From Sabellastarte sp. h YS-2021 (lineage: Eukaryota; Annelida; Polychaeta; Sabellida; Sabellidae): a stretch of 64,000 nucleotides of DNA. A program made the position numbers and the translations under genes. Within the stretch, counting starts at the first letter, position 1. Each line of letters opens with the position of its first letter. Shown here one piece after another: positions 45,333 to 56,859 of this stretch. The notes below the pieces were generated by a model. The model did no database searches and was not told where the DNA came from. It worked only from the letters and a program-made list of their open reading frames with translations. The stretch spans positions 67,489,603 through 67,553,602 of the forward strand of contig OZ024929.1 in assembly GCA_964017235.1 (NCBI GenBank), read 5' to 3'.

Positions 45333-45698
45333 AGCATAAATATTTTTTAAGTATACATATGCCAGGTGAGGTTTTAAAGTGTTAAAATAAATGAGGAGGG
45401 AGCAAGAAGTATATATTTATCATGTAAAGATGGCCAAAGGCTCTTAAGTACAGGAATTTTAAGTGAAACGTTATACAAAATCTTACTTAAGTATAATCAA
45501 TGTCAAGTTAAAGTGAGCATAAATATTTTTGAAGTATACATATGCCAGGTGTGGTTTTAAAAAGTGCTAAAATAAATGAGGAGGGAGCAAGAAGTATATA
45601 TTTATCGTGTTAAGACGGCCAAAGCCTCTTAAGTACAGGAATTTTAAGTGAAATGTTATAGAAAGTGTTACTTAATTATAATCAATGTCAAGTTAAAC
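45333..45698. repeat. 184 bp direct tandem duplication
   Basis: AGCATAAATATTTTT at 45333 and 45516 starts two near-identical copies (ATGAGGAGGGAGCAAGAAGT, TACAGGAATTTTAAGTGAAA). Confidence 0.9.
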
Positions 45699-45719
45699 TG
45701 ATGTTACTGAACAGTTAAT

Positions 45720-46440
45720 CAGTTAGGGGCGGAAAACCCTCATTTTCACGTCAAGATGACCATGACTGTACTTGTATTGGAACTCCAAGGTGGAAAGCAA
45801 ATATGAATGTCCCTATTGTCATCTTTAAAAGTGTAGAAAATTTAACCAAGCATAAAGTTTAGCTCAGGTCAGTTGAACAATAAGATAGCTGGAGGCTGAA
45901 ACTTCCTTTTTCACTGTAAGGTGACCATAACTTCATTTATATTGCAACTTTAAGGTGACCATAATATGAGAACGTCCCTTCAATATTAATATATGTTAGA
46001 TATGGAAAAAGAAAGGAGCCAGACGGCTTTACTCAATTTTTTTTACTTTAGGGGGGGGGTCAAAATTATATTAACAGTTTAAGGTCACCATAAAGTCAGG
46101 ATAACCCTTTGGTTTGCCATCCTTTATAGGTGTGCAAAGTTTAACTGAGGTCAGTCGAACAATAAGATACTTGGAGGCTGAAAACCTCCTTATTTCAGTT
46201 TAAGGTGGCTACAACTCCATTCATACTGAGAGTTTAAGGTGACCACATAAGTATTATTTTTATCTAGTTTAATACCAGTGATAATTTCGATATAAAAAAA
46301 ATGGAAAAAAAGGAGCCAGAGGATTTTATTCCAATTTGATGACTTTAAGCAGGCCATATGTCCATTAACATTTTGAGTTTAAGGTCACCATAAAGTCAGG
46401 ATATCATGGCAAATCTTAATATATTTTGGCTGAAAAAAGT
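45720..46440. repeat. Diverged ~281 bp repeat with AAGGTGACCATAA words
   Basis: GAACAATAAGATAGCTGGAG (45877) and GAACAATAAGATACTTGGAG (46158) begin two aligned units containing AAGGTGACCATAA and GTCACCATAAAGTCAGGATA. The wording resembles parts of R1. No ORF. Confidence 0.7.
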
Positions 46441-47514
46441 GAAAAACGAAGTGAACTGGAGGGCTAAAACCCCCTTTTTTGACATTAAGGCGACCTAAAG
46501 ATTGCAGATACAGGGCTAAAACTTCGGCATGTGAAAGATTATCAAAAAGTAGCTGAATAAGTTATTCCAACAAAACGCCGAAATCCTCACCGTTTTTGAG
46601 ATACAGACCAAGTACCCATTTTTAAAACATTTACGAAAATAAAACGCCTCCCATTCAGGCATCTATGGTCCGATTGATGAGAAAATCCTTTCCAACCTTG
46701 GAAATTTGGTCTAGAATGTATGTGATAAATTTTATAGCACGGGGGGTTTTGGAGTTATGCTTAAGGTTACCTTAAGTAAAGCTTAAGGTCTGCGCAAAGT
46801 ATCCCAAAAATTTTTCCCGCCCCTATAGTTTTAAAGAAAGATAACAAGGAAAGAAAAATATGAAAGGCTAAGAAGTTATTCAAGGGAAACCATAATCCTG
46901 CAGTGGCAGCGGTGATCAGTCGAATTTCGGTGAAAACAAATATGCGTCCCCGACGGGCCGCTTAAATATGGGAATTATTACACATTATGCTCTGACAGAA
47001 TAATAATCAAAGAATTATGTAAAAGGTATGCATAAACAGACCTGGAAATGCTGTAATCACTGTGAAAATGACTATTTTCTAACAACCGATCAGTTGACCT
47101 CCATTTTAAATATGTCATCGTCATGTGACCTGGTGATCGGATATTGCCTAAAGCTCAAAAATATGGTCAAAATACGTGGGGAAATGAAGAATAATGTGTA
47201 AAGAATGGTGGGAAACCATAAATTGACAATTATAATGCTAGTAGAAGTGAATAAATGAATTAATTCAACGGGGAAATTAATATTTCCACAGGGAATGCCA
47301 CATTCTGACACCACGTGACCTGATGAGCAATTATAGGAACTTTGAAAAATATGTAAAAATATTGCCCAAAGACAATAAATTCACCAGAAATTGAAATAAA
47401 AGGTAAATAAAATGGAGGAAAAGTGAATAAAATAGCTTAGGAGTACTTACAGAGCACCGAAAACATGTAAATGCAGGTCTTAATGAGGTAGCAAAAATGC
47501 CTGTTCATACTTAA
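46441..47514. other. No gene seen; remnants of satellite-element ends
   Basis: AAACTTCGGCATGTGAAAGA then AAAAAGTAGCTGAATAAGTT (46525-46560) is a satellite-like monomer fragment. TATGTGATAAATTTTATAGC (46718) is shared with 44147. The GC-rich GTCCCCGACGGG (46947) may be an element end. 46980-47510 is AT-rich with nothing recognised. Confidence 0.45.
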
Positions 47515-47722
47515 ACCGCCACAAAAAGAATGAACTCTTTCTGTATTACTGCACATAGCAGAGTGAATTAGGTCACCATGGGGCAAAGGGTAGCAAGTAC
47601 ATAGGTTTAATAGGGGTCTCTGCTTTATGTTAAATTCTATGTATGTGACTGTCACCGAATGCCTAGCCACGCTTACCCAAGTGTGTTCATATGGTAGGGT
47701 ATATTACATTTTTATGAAAATT
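47515..47722. repeat. Dispersed repeat with inverted ends, copy 2 (inverted)
   Basis: Reverse complement of 23090-23285 over GGGTAGCAAGTACATAGGTT, TGTTAAATTCTATGTATG and CCCAAGTGTGTTCATATGGT. Non-coding. Confidence 0.8.
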
Positions 47723-47809
47723 AAATTTTTGTAAGTTAACATCCTACCTTAATGGACAGGCAAGGGCATCCCAATCGACACTGCTTCAGCTATGGGTCTA
47801 AATAGGTTT

Positions 47810-47964
47810 AGACAACGAAAAAGATGCTGTGATGTCACGCTGTGAATGCACAGTACTAGACCGGTACTGCCAGTGGAAACACAAGATTTTTTTGATGTTT
47901 GGCAGGACTGGTCGCGCCGATCAGTATAGCAAATTGTCCATTAGGTAAGATGTATTAATGCAAT
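47810..47964 (-). mobile_element. Solo DIRS terminal repeat
   Basis: AAAAAGATGCTGTGATGTCA to GTCCATTAGGTAAGATGTAT then TAATGCAAT parallels 60530-60707. No DIRS coding sequence is attached, so this is a terminal remnant. Confidence 0.7.
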
Positions 47965-48011
47965 CAAATTACATTTTCACTGTTTATCAGCCATGACGAG
48001 AAGTGTAAAGA

Positions 48012-48164
48012 ATGTGGTCCGAACGTCACAGCGGTCAAAAAAGGAATGACAACTTCAAAGTAAAGTATAACCTACAGCACGTGCCCACTGAGGTTCTCAT
48101 TCAGAAATTCAAAAGATGGCGTGACACATTTTCTGTGTCCTTGACCGAACAGCAGGTCACATAA
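48012..48164 (+). CDS. Small 50-codon ORF, unidentified
   Basis: ATG at 48012 opens a frame closing with TAA at 48162-48164. The product is hydrophilic and has protein-like composition (NLQHVPTEVLIQKFKRWRDT). I do not recognise it. A good splice donor-like GTAAGTTT follows at 48184. It lies just outside a DIRS terminus. It may be a fragment of a host or element coding sequence, or chance. Confidence 0.22.
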   Translation: MWSERHSGQKRNDNFKVKYNLQHVPTEVLIQKFKRWRDTFSVSLTEQQVT

Positions 48165-51100
48165 GCGATTGTCTGGATTATGTAAGTTTTTTTGCAATTA
48201 AAAATCTACAAGATTTACCTCATGTTACAACTAAGGCATGAATGTCAATTGAAGAAACTCATTCAAGTCATTTATTGAAAAGACAAACAAAACAAAAGAC
48301 ACCAAGAGGTTGTGTAGCTATAATAATTTAAAATATCTCCAAAAATGGGGATTAATGACTGCTCAACACTGCCAGAAAGCACTTTTATACCCAGATATTG
48401 ATAATAGTATTTACAGTTGTGTGCAACGCTAGATAAAAATATAGGGGAAACAAGTTCCTCTACTGGCCCAAGTACTTAAGCATGCCAAATTTGAATGCAA
48501 TTTGTGAAAGCATTTTTGAGTTACTGCATACATAAGTCAAAAGTAGGGCATCAGCAAAGAGGGGGAACCAGTATGCCTTTCTCCTGGGAATACACAAAAT
48601 ACATTGCTATGGATAGAGAGAGCAGGAAACACAAATCTTTTTTATTTATGTAAATTTTACTAAAACAAGCACAAAGTTACAAAAAAATAAATATTTATGA
48701 ATCTGTCTCCTCAAAATTGAACCTTTTAGACTTTCAAAATAATCTAAGATCGAAAATCACAGATATATTTTTCCACAATAACTTTCAAAAATACTTAATT
48801 TCAACACATGTATACAATTTATTCTGGAAAAGTCCAATGGAATGTGTTGCTGGAATGTAGATTTTATGTCAAGTTACATAAGTGGAAACAATAATATACA
48901 GGATTATACTTGCCAACATAATATTTGATATAAATTGCACATAGTTGTGGTAAAATCCGCACAATAAAGTCTTTACCTTTGAAATACATGTGGGAAAAAT
49001 GTTATCAGGTACACGGTTATGTTAACACAAGTGTATAAAATTTTAAATGACCGAAGTAAACATCTCTTGTTCACACAAGTGGAATGAGAAAAAAATAATC
49101 ACAAACCAAAGGCACATCTACATGGCTTTAATGTTGTTGGTGAAAAACAGCTCAACAGAATCTTTACTTTGAAAACTCATTATTACTATACTATGTACCA
49201 TAGAAGAACAACATTATATGACCACGAATAAAACACCAAATCTGACACTGCGAAAAGAATACACAGTCCAACATTTGCTTTAAGTAGTTTTGGCATTTTC
49301 AGCCTCCAGGACCAACAAGAAAAATGCAAGAGGTTTTCAGTTTGGTGAAGTAATTGGATCTTAACTCACATGGTATGAAGCACTTATGAAGTGAAAAATA
49401 CAAATTAAACTACCACAGCTGCATAGAAGATACCACAGCTGTTTTAAATATGAAAAATAGTTTAAAAAGTCAACCATCTCAAGTAGCACTACCAGACAAA
49501 GGTCCTTTGTAGCCAATTATTATTGGCCACATATCACATATTTTGGTGTAGTTAAAAATGTTGTTTACAGTGCTGTGATCAGATAGCCTTCTCACAATCA
49601 AGACTTTTCAAGCACTGATGACTGAATCTAAGTAACCAAATATTCTACTCAATATGGGTTAGTTGAATCGTGTTTAAAGGCTTCCAATTTTATAGATTTG
49701 AAAACAATTTCTTTTGAACAGTAAATGTATTGCTATAAGCCCAAACCAATGGAGGTACAATGAAAACAAACAGCAAAACAGTTAATTTTTAAATAGTCAC
49801 TTTGAATTGGCAATGCACCACACTTCATGATTGCCTTACAGGAATATAATTCATATTATACCTAATATAAAAAATTCCATTTTGACATGTAGTGAATATC
49901 GGGTATGTCTAAACTCTGAATTGGATGCATCATTAGAACCCTTTTGATTTAAAACAACTGGCATAATAGTCCCCTCAGCATCAAGTCACTTGTTTACAGG
50001 ACTCTTACAGGCAACCCACATCAATCCACAATAAGAGTGTTTAGACTATAAAGTTGAAAATGTGTACTGCATAGAATGACACAGCTTTTTGGTCAAAACA
50101 TTGGGGCCTGAGTAATACTCATATTTTTCAAAAGAAAACAAAATAACAACAATCACATCTTGGAAAAAAATTGACAAAATAACATCAAGAGCTAAAACAT
50201 GCATGCATAAGTTTTACCGTGGTATTATCAAACAATTTCATAAAAATCCCATCGCAAAGGTAAGCAGAAAATGGCCAAAATTCATGCTAAAATTGTGGGA
50301 TACCTCTCATTGAAATGCAGCCAACAGATAGGTCTAGATAAAAAGTTTAAAAAAATTGAGTGACACTGGTGGATGTCAACATTGCAATATTATGACATTA
50401 CGTCAGCAACCTTGTAAGAGGACAAAAGAAACAGAAAACTCAGAAAAAGAACACAAAATGTTATTCTACATCACTTGAAAATGTAAACACTGAAAAACAG
50501 TGAAAAGAAAAAAAAAGTGAAGGGATTACATATGCATTAACAAATCTGAGTCACACGACACGGGGAATTTATGACAGAAAGAGATTGCTTGGTTGAATAA
50601 CCTGTACTATTATTTGTACATTAGTGTTTAATAAACAGTATTTAATCTGGCAGCACACATAAGTGTGAGGACTACTTTTCACAAATGTCCAGAGACATTA
50701 AAATTTGTTCTATAGCTCATTACAGGAGATAACTGTGTACAAAAATATGAACCTTTCAAAAATAAATATTATAATGATGATACAACAGATATATCACTTT
50801 GAAAGAAACATCAGTATGATTAATATTTCTGTTCTAGTATGCTTAATTGTGATGAAAATTTAGTGGAACTTAAAATTTGTAATTTGTAGCTTTGATCACA
50901 AAAAAACACATTTAGTGATGAGACTCTGAAATTCAGTAATTCAACACCATTCAGTATGAAGACATCACAAATCAAAATACAAAACAAGAATAATCTGATC
51001 AATTTTTAAGTCAATTTTTCAATTTTCAAGAACTTTACTTATTTTACCAGTGAGGTTAATAAATTAAATATTTACAATGCACTATACAAAAATAAAAAAA

Positions 51101-52164
51101 CCCCTCAAATTTCAACAGATACTTGTATATCTGGCAAGTTACAACTGATATCAAGTTCATGTCAATACAACACTCATGATGATCTCTCCACATTATGATT
51201 TCCAATTCTTTACTCCAGGGGGACTTCACTTCCCTGTAGTTTGTTAGTACCTCTGGATAAGCAAATAAAGATTACATGTCTTGGTGCAGATTTTAACACT
51301 TTCCCCCATATATAAAACTGCAAATATAATAACTGTACACATCTCTACAATACTGATAAACACTGTTAATAAGTTAATAAAGGAGAACCTCTGGTAAACA
51401 GGAAAATTATGTTGTGGTTTTAATTTCATAAAAGCAATATGCATTGAAAAATGATGTTATGAAGATAAAACCTTGGAATTGTAACCAGACTTTGTAAATT
51501 CCTTGAAAAGATGCACTTATGTTACCTTTACCAAAGTAGTGGTATTAAGCATATTTTTTACATTGAATTGACTCTTTAACTTCACTCAGGACGACAGGAG
51601 TCAAAACTGACTTGTAAAATCTTTGGTTTCTTTACCCATTTTAAACATGCAGAATAAATATCAAGGGACATGTAGTATGCTCCACAGCCACAATTTGAAT
51701 GAATGATGAATTGTAAAGCCAAATCTAATCAGCTTAGTAAGACATGCTTTCTTGGTGGACCAACTTGAACCATTATAAACACATAATTTCTGTCAGAGGT
51801 TTCAACTGACAAGGTGAGATAAGGGGGAGACCAAGTTCATGGCTTCCAGCAGCCGCCCTATACAAACCTCTGGAGCATAGAAAATACTAGTACTATCAAG
51901 GGATTAATGAAACAAACAGCTCCAAAAGCTTTAACATGAGCCAAAAATGTTGCTCAGAAATTCAATGGGTGGTCTATATGTATATGAAAGACCAAGTACT
52001 GCCACGGTACATACCCAGACATAAAAGAGATTGAATTGCACTTTCTCTAAAAAATGACAAACCTCTTCACCAGATCAGCACCATAGTAATATTTGTCAGT
52101 GATTTGCAGCGATATGAAAAGCTAACATCGTTAACATTCTTTTTTAAATGAGACATTTCCTCAA
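48165..52164. other. 4 kb repeat-poor AT-rich stretch, no gene recognised
   Basis: No tandem units, no long ORFs and no match to other parts of the window. A minus-strand poly(A)-signal-like AATAAA lies near 48635. It could be a long 3' UTR, an intron or intergenic single-copy DNA; the sequence alone does not decide. Confidence 0.5.
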
Positions 52165-53592
52165 ATCAGAGAAAAAAATAGCATCAGAGATGCCAGTACC
52201 CCACAGCCTGGGGAAATATTTTTCAACACAATGAGATACAGAAGTAGTGTAACAGTACAAAGTTCAAGATACTTTCAGAGCAGTGTCAGTTATATTAAGG
52301 TCCAAATAATGCTTAAGTAGAGAAAATAATATCTAAGGAAAAGAAATGTATGTAAAGATGAAGTATTAAATCAAGACAATTCAATAACAAAATGACAGCA
52401 TTTATCAGTAAACCAAAAATGGCTGAATTATGGTTTGGATGTTTTGAATATTACCCATCCATACAGAAGCGGCAATACATTCAATGAATGCTTATGTGTG
52501 GGGTTGGAGAAAAGCCTGTGGCTCACTTGATGAAATTCCATCTGTTACAATGGGAACTTGCAAAAGGAAATTCTTAATGAATTCTAATATGACTTTAGCA
52601 GTGCTTAATCTGCATCAACAGACAGACTTAAAGGTGCAACAAGATTTTAAAGGTCAAGGTCAATACAGCAAGGTCAAAGGTCAATCAGTGTCACACCATG
52701 ACGTGGCACACCTAAAACCCTCAACCAATGTCCCTACCCAGTATAAACTTCCTACACCTTACAGTCTCTGAGATATAGCCTGGACAAGATTTTATAGGTC
52801 AAGGTCACTACAGCAAGGTCAAAGGTCAAATCAAAATCACACTATGACATAGCACACCTACACCCCCTAACCAATGTCCCTACCAAGTATCAACTTCCTA
52901 CACCTCTTACGGTTTCCAAGATATAGCCAGGACAAGGTTTTATAGGTCAAGTTCACTACGGCAAGGTCAAAGGTCAAATCAAGGTCACACTATGGCGTAG
53001 CACACCTACACCCCCTAACCAATGTCCCTACCAAGTATCAGCTTCCTACACCTTACGGTTTCCGAGATATAGCCAGGACAAGGTTTTAAAGGTCAAGGTC
53101 ACTACCGCAAGGTCAAAGGTTAAATCAAGGTTAGACCATGACGTTGCACACCTACACCCCCTAACCAATGTCCCTACCAAGTATCAACTTCCTACACCTT
53201 ACGGCTTCCGAGATATAGCCCGGACAAGATTTTAAAGGTCAAGGTCACTACGGCAAGGTCAAAGATCAAATCAAGGTCAGACCATGACGTTGCACACCTA
53301 CAACCCCTAACTAATGTCCCTGCCAAGTATCAACTTCCTACACCTTATGGTTGCCGAGATATAGCCCGGACAAGATTTTCAAACTCAAGGTCACTACGGC
53401 AAGGTCAAAGGTCAAATCAAGCTCAGACCATGACGTTGCACACCTACACCCCCCAACCAATGTCCCTGCCAACTATGAACTTCCTACACCTTACGGTATC
53501 TGAGATACAGCCCGGACAAACTATTTCCCGCCCATCCGGACACCATGGGTGAAAACAATACCCCGACAGCCCTTAAGGGCTGTGGGGTAAAA
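52165..53592 (+). mobile_element. Hairpin-ended AGGTCA-array element, six-unit copy
   Basis: It starts AAAATAGCATCAGAGATG and, soon after, TACCCCACAGCC (52197). It ends with a hairpin at 53559-53589 (arms TACCCC-ACAGCCC and GGGCTGT-GGGGTA around TTAA), whose outer arm is the inverted copy of the left TACCCCACAGCC. The unique part is shared with 42848 and 4188. It has no credible ORF and is non-autonomous. The terminal hairpin recalls rolling-circle elements, but there is no CTRR. Confidence 0.82.
52645..53520. repeat. AGGTCA-rich array, six units of ~146 bp
   Basis: Units contain TAAAGGTCAAGGTCACTACG, CACACCATGACGTTGCACAC, CTAACCAATGTCCCTACCAA and CCTACACCTTACGGTTTCCG. Perfect one-base-spaced AGGTCA pairs stand at 52671-52683, 52816-52828, 52964-52976 and 53402-53414. 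Two other units carry single-base variants. Confidence 0.93.
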
Positions 53593-55076
53593 ACTACAAA
53601 TAGATTGAAAGAAATACACTACAGAAAGTAAATAGTGTGATTGCAGAAGTTATTGGCACTGCATGTGCAAGAGAATTAGAAGCTTGGAGGATAACCACAG
53701 AAAATTGCAATATCAGGAAAGGTGTTGTGAATTGTATTTAGATATAAAGCTTTTTGAGTTTGGCTATTATGAGGAGGTGGGACATTTGAGGTAATTTTTT
53801 ATACTTTGTAAAGACTAAATGATAGGTTTAAAGAGGGTCTCCCCTTATATTTTAAATTCTATGTATGGTATATGTGGCGGTTACCGGACGCCAAGCCAAG
53901 CTTAACCCAAGTGTTTTCAATGGTAGGGTATAATACATTTTTATGAAATAAAATTGTATATTTTGTGAAGACTAAATGAGGGTATCCAATGCTGAAGGTG
54001 TGTGCTGTGTTCAAAATCGCTCTATCTTAATGTGTTTTTGAGGTATGTTCCATTCTTTAAAAATCACCTTTTGAGTCATGTGACCCAGGTACATCGAAAT
54101 GTTTGTCCATTACAATCCAGCACAGACTTAGCAGGACCGGTAGGTCAAAAAATTGCTCGATCTCAAACAGTTTTGAGATATTGGCAGTTTTATTAAAATT
54201 GCTTGAATAAAATCACAAAAATGCCTATAGCAATAACACTTTTTGAAAGTATTTTGCAAAAAATCCATCCCAAGCAAACTATTGATCCAATAAGCCTCTC
54301 TCAAATACTTTTCTGTTAAATGAAAAGATAAAAGTGTGGTGGTAGACACTGGATGCACAGCTGAAAAAGGCTTAAAAAATTCTATGTCCACTCTGCAGCG
54401 ACGTGAAGAAATAACCTTCACTGTTTACCAATCCATACAAAGTAAAGATATAATCTCTAATGTCAATTTTGGAGGCTTGTTACTCATAATGAAATCCATC
54501 ACAGTTGTAAATAACATGTCGCTTTTAAATCAAATTGATACTTTTTGTTTGCAGCTACTTTAAGTTGTTGAAACTTACTTTATAAAATTGTAAAAGTTGT
54601 TATTTAAAGAAATGACAATACATGAAAGAACAGCAAAATTTTAAAATTAAAACATCACGTTAGATTCCATCTTAATTACAAGAGGTTTTTTCCAACAATC
54701 AGACCAATATTAGCTCAACATTTTTACAAAAGTTTGCTCAGCACAGACAACACTAATACAGAGGACTCCTTGAGGTATTTTGATTGTATTATTTTTGTGA
54801 ACAGCTGATTGACTTGTATTCCAAGACCAAATTCAAATTGTTGACACAACTTGAGCAAAACTATAATTCTATCATACTGATCCCCCCCCCCCCCCCCCCC
54901 CCCCTTTTTTTTTCAAAAGCTAAGACAGATACAAAGAAAAAGCATTAAAACACTTCTATCTACCTCTCATATATGTCACATAAAATACCGGTATTTGATT
55001 ATTGAAATGGAATGTGCATTTTGATGAATACAACATTAACACCGAGACTGAAATCTAATGTTTGACCATTTTGAAT
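53593..55076. other. No gene seen; repeat fragment and C/T homopolymer tract
   Basis: 53827-53945 is a partial inverted copy of the repeat at 23079, flanked by ATACTTTGTAAAGACTAAAT (about 53799) and ATATTTTGTGAAGACTAAAT (about 53959). A run of 23 C followed by 9 T spans 54882-54913. Elsewhere short ORFs without recognisable features. Confidence 0.5.
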
Positions 55077-55420
55077 ACCGTAAATGACCTATTTAGGGCA
55101 CCCGCCCTTGTAACCGCACCCTGTCTCTTCCTGGCAATATAGTACCGTGACTGCATCCATCATGCAGAGAACTTGCTCAAGCCATCCACAAAAAAACATA
55201 TCATGTATAAGTATTAAGTTTTGTTCACACGAGACTTCCACACCACACACATACACAGATAAAAATAAATGGATTGTCCTGTAAAAATGGCCTTGACAAC
55301 TTCTGTGGAAAAACATCAGTATGATTGGGTGCGCTAGAAGGGGACCTTTTTTCCACCAAAATATTGACTAAAGCTAGTCTTTCCTTAGGGCGCTGTGGGC
55401 TAAATAGGTCAATTACGATA
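55077..55420. mobile_element. MITE-like element with ACCTATTTAG inverted ends
   Basis: CCGTAAATGACCTATTTAGG at 55078 is mirrored by CTAAATAGGTCAATTACG ending near 55420. The interior of about 300 bp has no long ORF. The ends are imperfect, so it is an old copy. Confidence 0.6.
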
Positions 55421-55538
55421 ATAATGTTCCAGTTGTGTTGCAAATACTAGTACTAATGATTACGTTAGTAAAACATGTGAATAATTGGAAAAAATTAAAA
55501 AAGCAACATTTACAAGCAAAAGGTGATTAGGTATATGT

Positions 55539-55713
55539 GTCGTATCACAAAGTCCAATCCATCAGAATTTCAAATCCTGTCATCACAAATTCCAATTCTT
55601 ACATCAGAGAAATTTTCTAATTAAATGACATGATTTGATTTCTGACATCAGAACTTCAAATTGGAGTTATGTCAGGATTTGAAATTCTGATGGATTTGAC
55701 TTTCTGATACGAC
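55539..55713. mobile_element. 175 bp foldback MITE
   Basis: The arms GTCGTATCACAAAGTCCAAT plus CCATCAGAATTTCAAATCCT and their inverted copy at 55669-55713 are nearly perfect. Complementarity continues inward (AATTCCAATT / AATTGGAGTT), so most of the element can fold into one hairpin. Confidence 0.85.
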
Positions 55714-56859
55714 CTAGACAAAATCATAAAGCTGATGAAGTATGAGCAGTATATATTGTAAAAAGTGGTCGGTTTTGGCCACAAATAGATATTTTTAAAA
55801 AGTTTAAAATACATAATTGTTTTACTTGTGCATGCATAGATGCACCCTTAATTTTTTAAGGATTAAACAATTCAGGGTTATGCCCTTTATGAAATTGGTT
55901 GTCACAAAAACAAACTTAATCTTGTATAATTTTGTACTCCCTCACTTGTGGATGAATTTTAATGAAATAAAACAAACAAAAGTGCCTTCAAAATACCTGT
56001 ATGATATATAGTAGATCTGTGCAAAAAATAGTTCAGTACTTGTTAAAACGAGCACTTGTTGACACCCTCCATCTTGCTGAATTTTGGCTGTAAATCTTTC
56101 CACTTCGATTCCTGCAGTTATTTTTACCATTTTCAAGGCAATTTATTGCAGTTTCTGCAATTTTTCTTTTGTTTCAGGAAATTAGTGGAATATTGGCCAA
56201 GGAATAAGAAAAGTTGTTGTTTACATAATAGATGAGATGTTCAAAATTTAAGTCATTGTCTTATCTAATGGACAATTAGCTATATTAATGGCGCAAGCCG
56301 GTCCTGCCAAATGCCACAAATGGATGTTTAATATCTCCACCGGTAGAACCGGCTAGGGCGCCCCCATTCACTAGGTGGCATGCAGTACTCTCTTAGTGGC
56401 TAGACAACTTGATATCATAGCATCTTTTTTGCTCTTCTAACCTCAGATGACCCCGAGGAAGATGAATGCGGGGTCGGTTGGCAGAGTCTCTCTTGTCCAT
56501 TAGGTATTAAAATTAAGTATTAACTTAATTTTATTTAACTATTTAATTTGCAATTTTATTGCATTAATACATCATACCCAATGGGCAATTAGATAGAATA
56601 ACTACCGCTTGGAAGGTGGGTAGATTACTAGGGACTTAAGATTGAACTCAAAGAGACATAAGTAGTCTCCGAGGGACATCAGCTTGTCCCATTGGTCAGT
56701 TGCCGGTGGACAGGTTACCATAATCAACCGACCTTGCTCCACCCCCTTTTTTTACAGACCTCCTCTGAGGTGGGGAAAGAGTAAGTATGAGTTCAGTCCC
56801 TGGAGAGGCCCTCTTCGGATGGGAGAGGAGTCTAGCTGGTAGTCCTTGGGCAGGCCACT

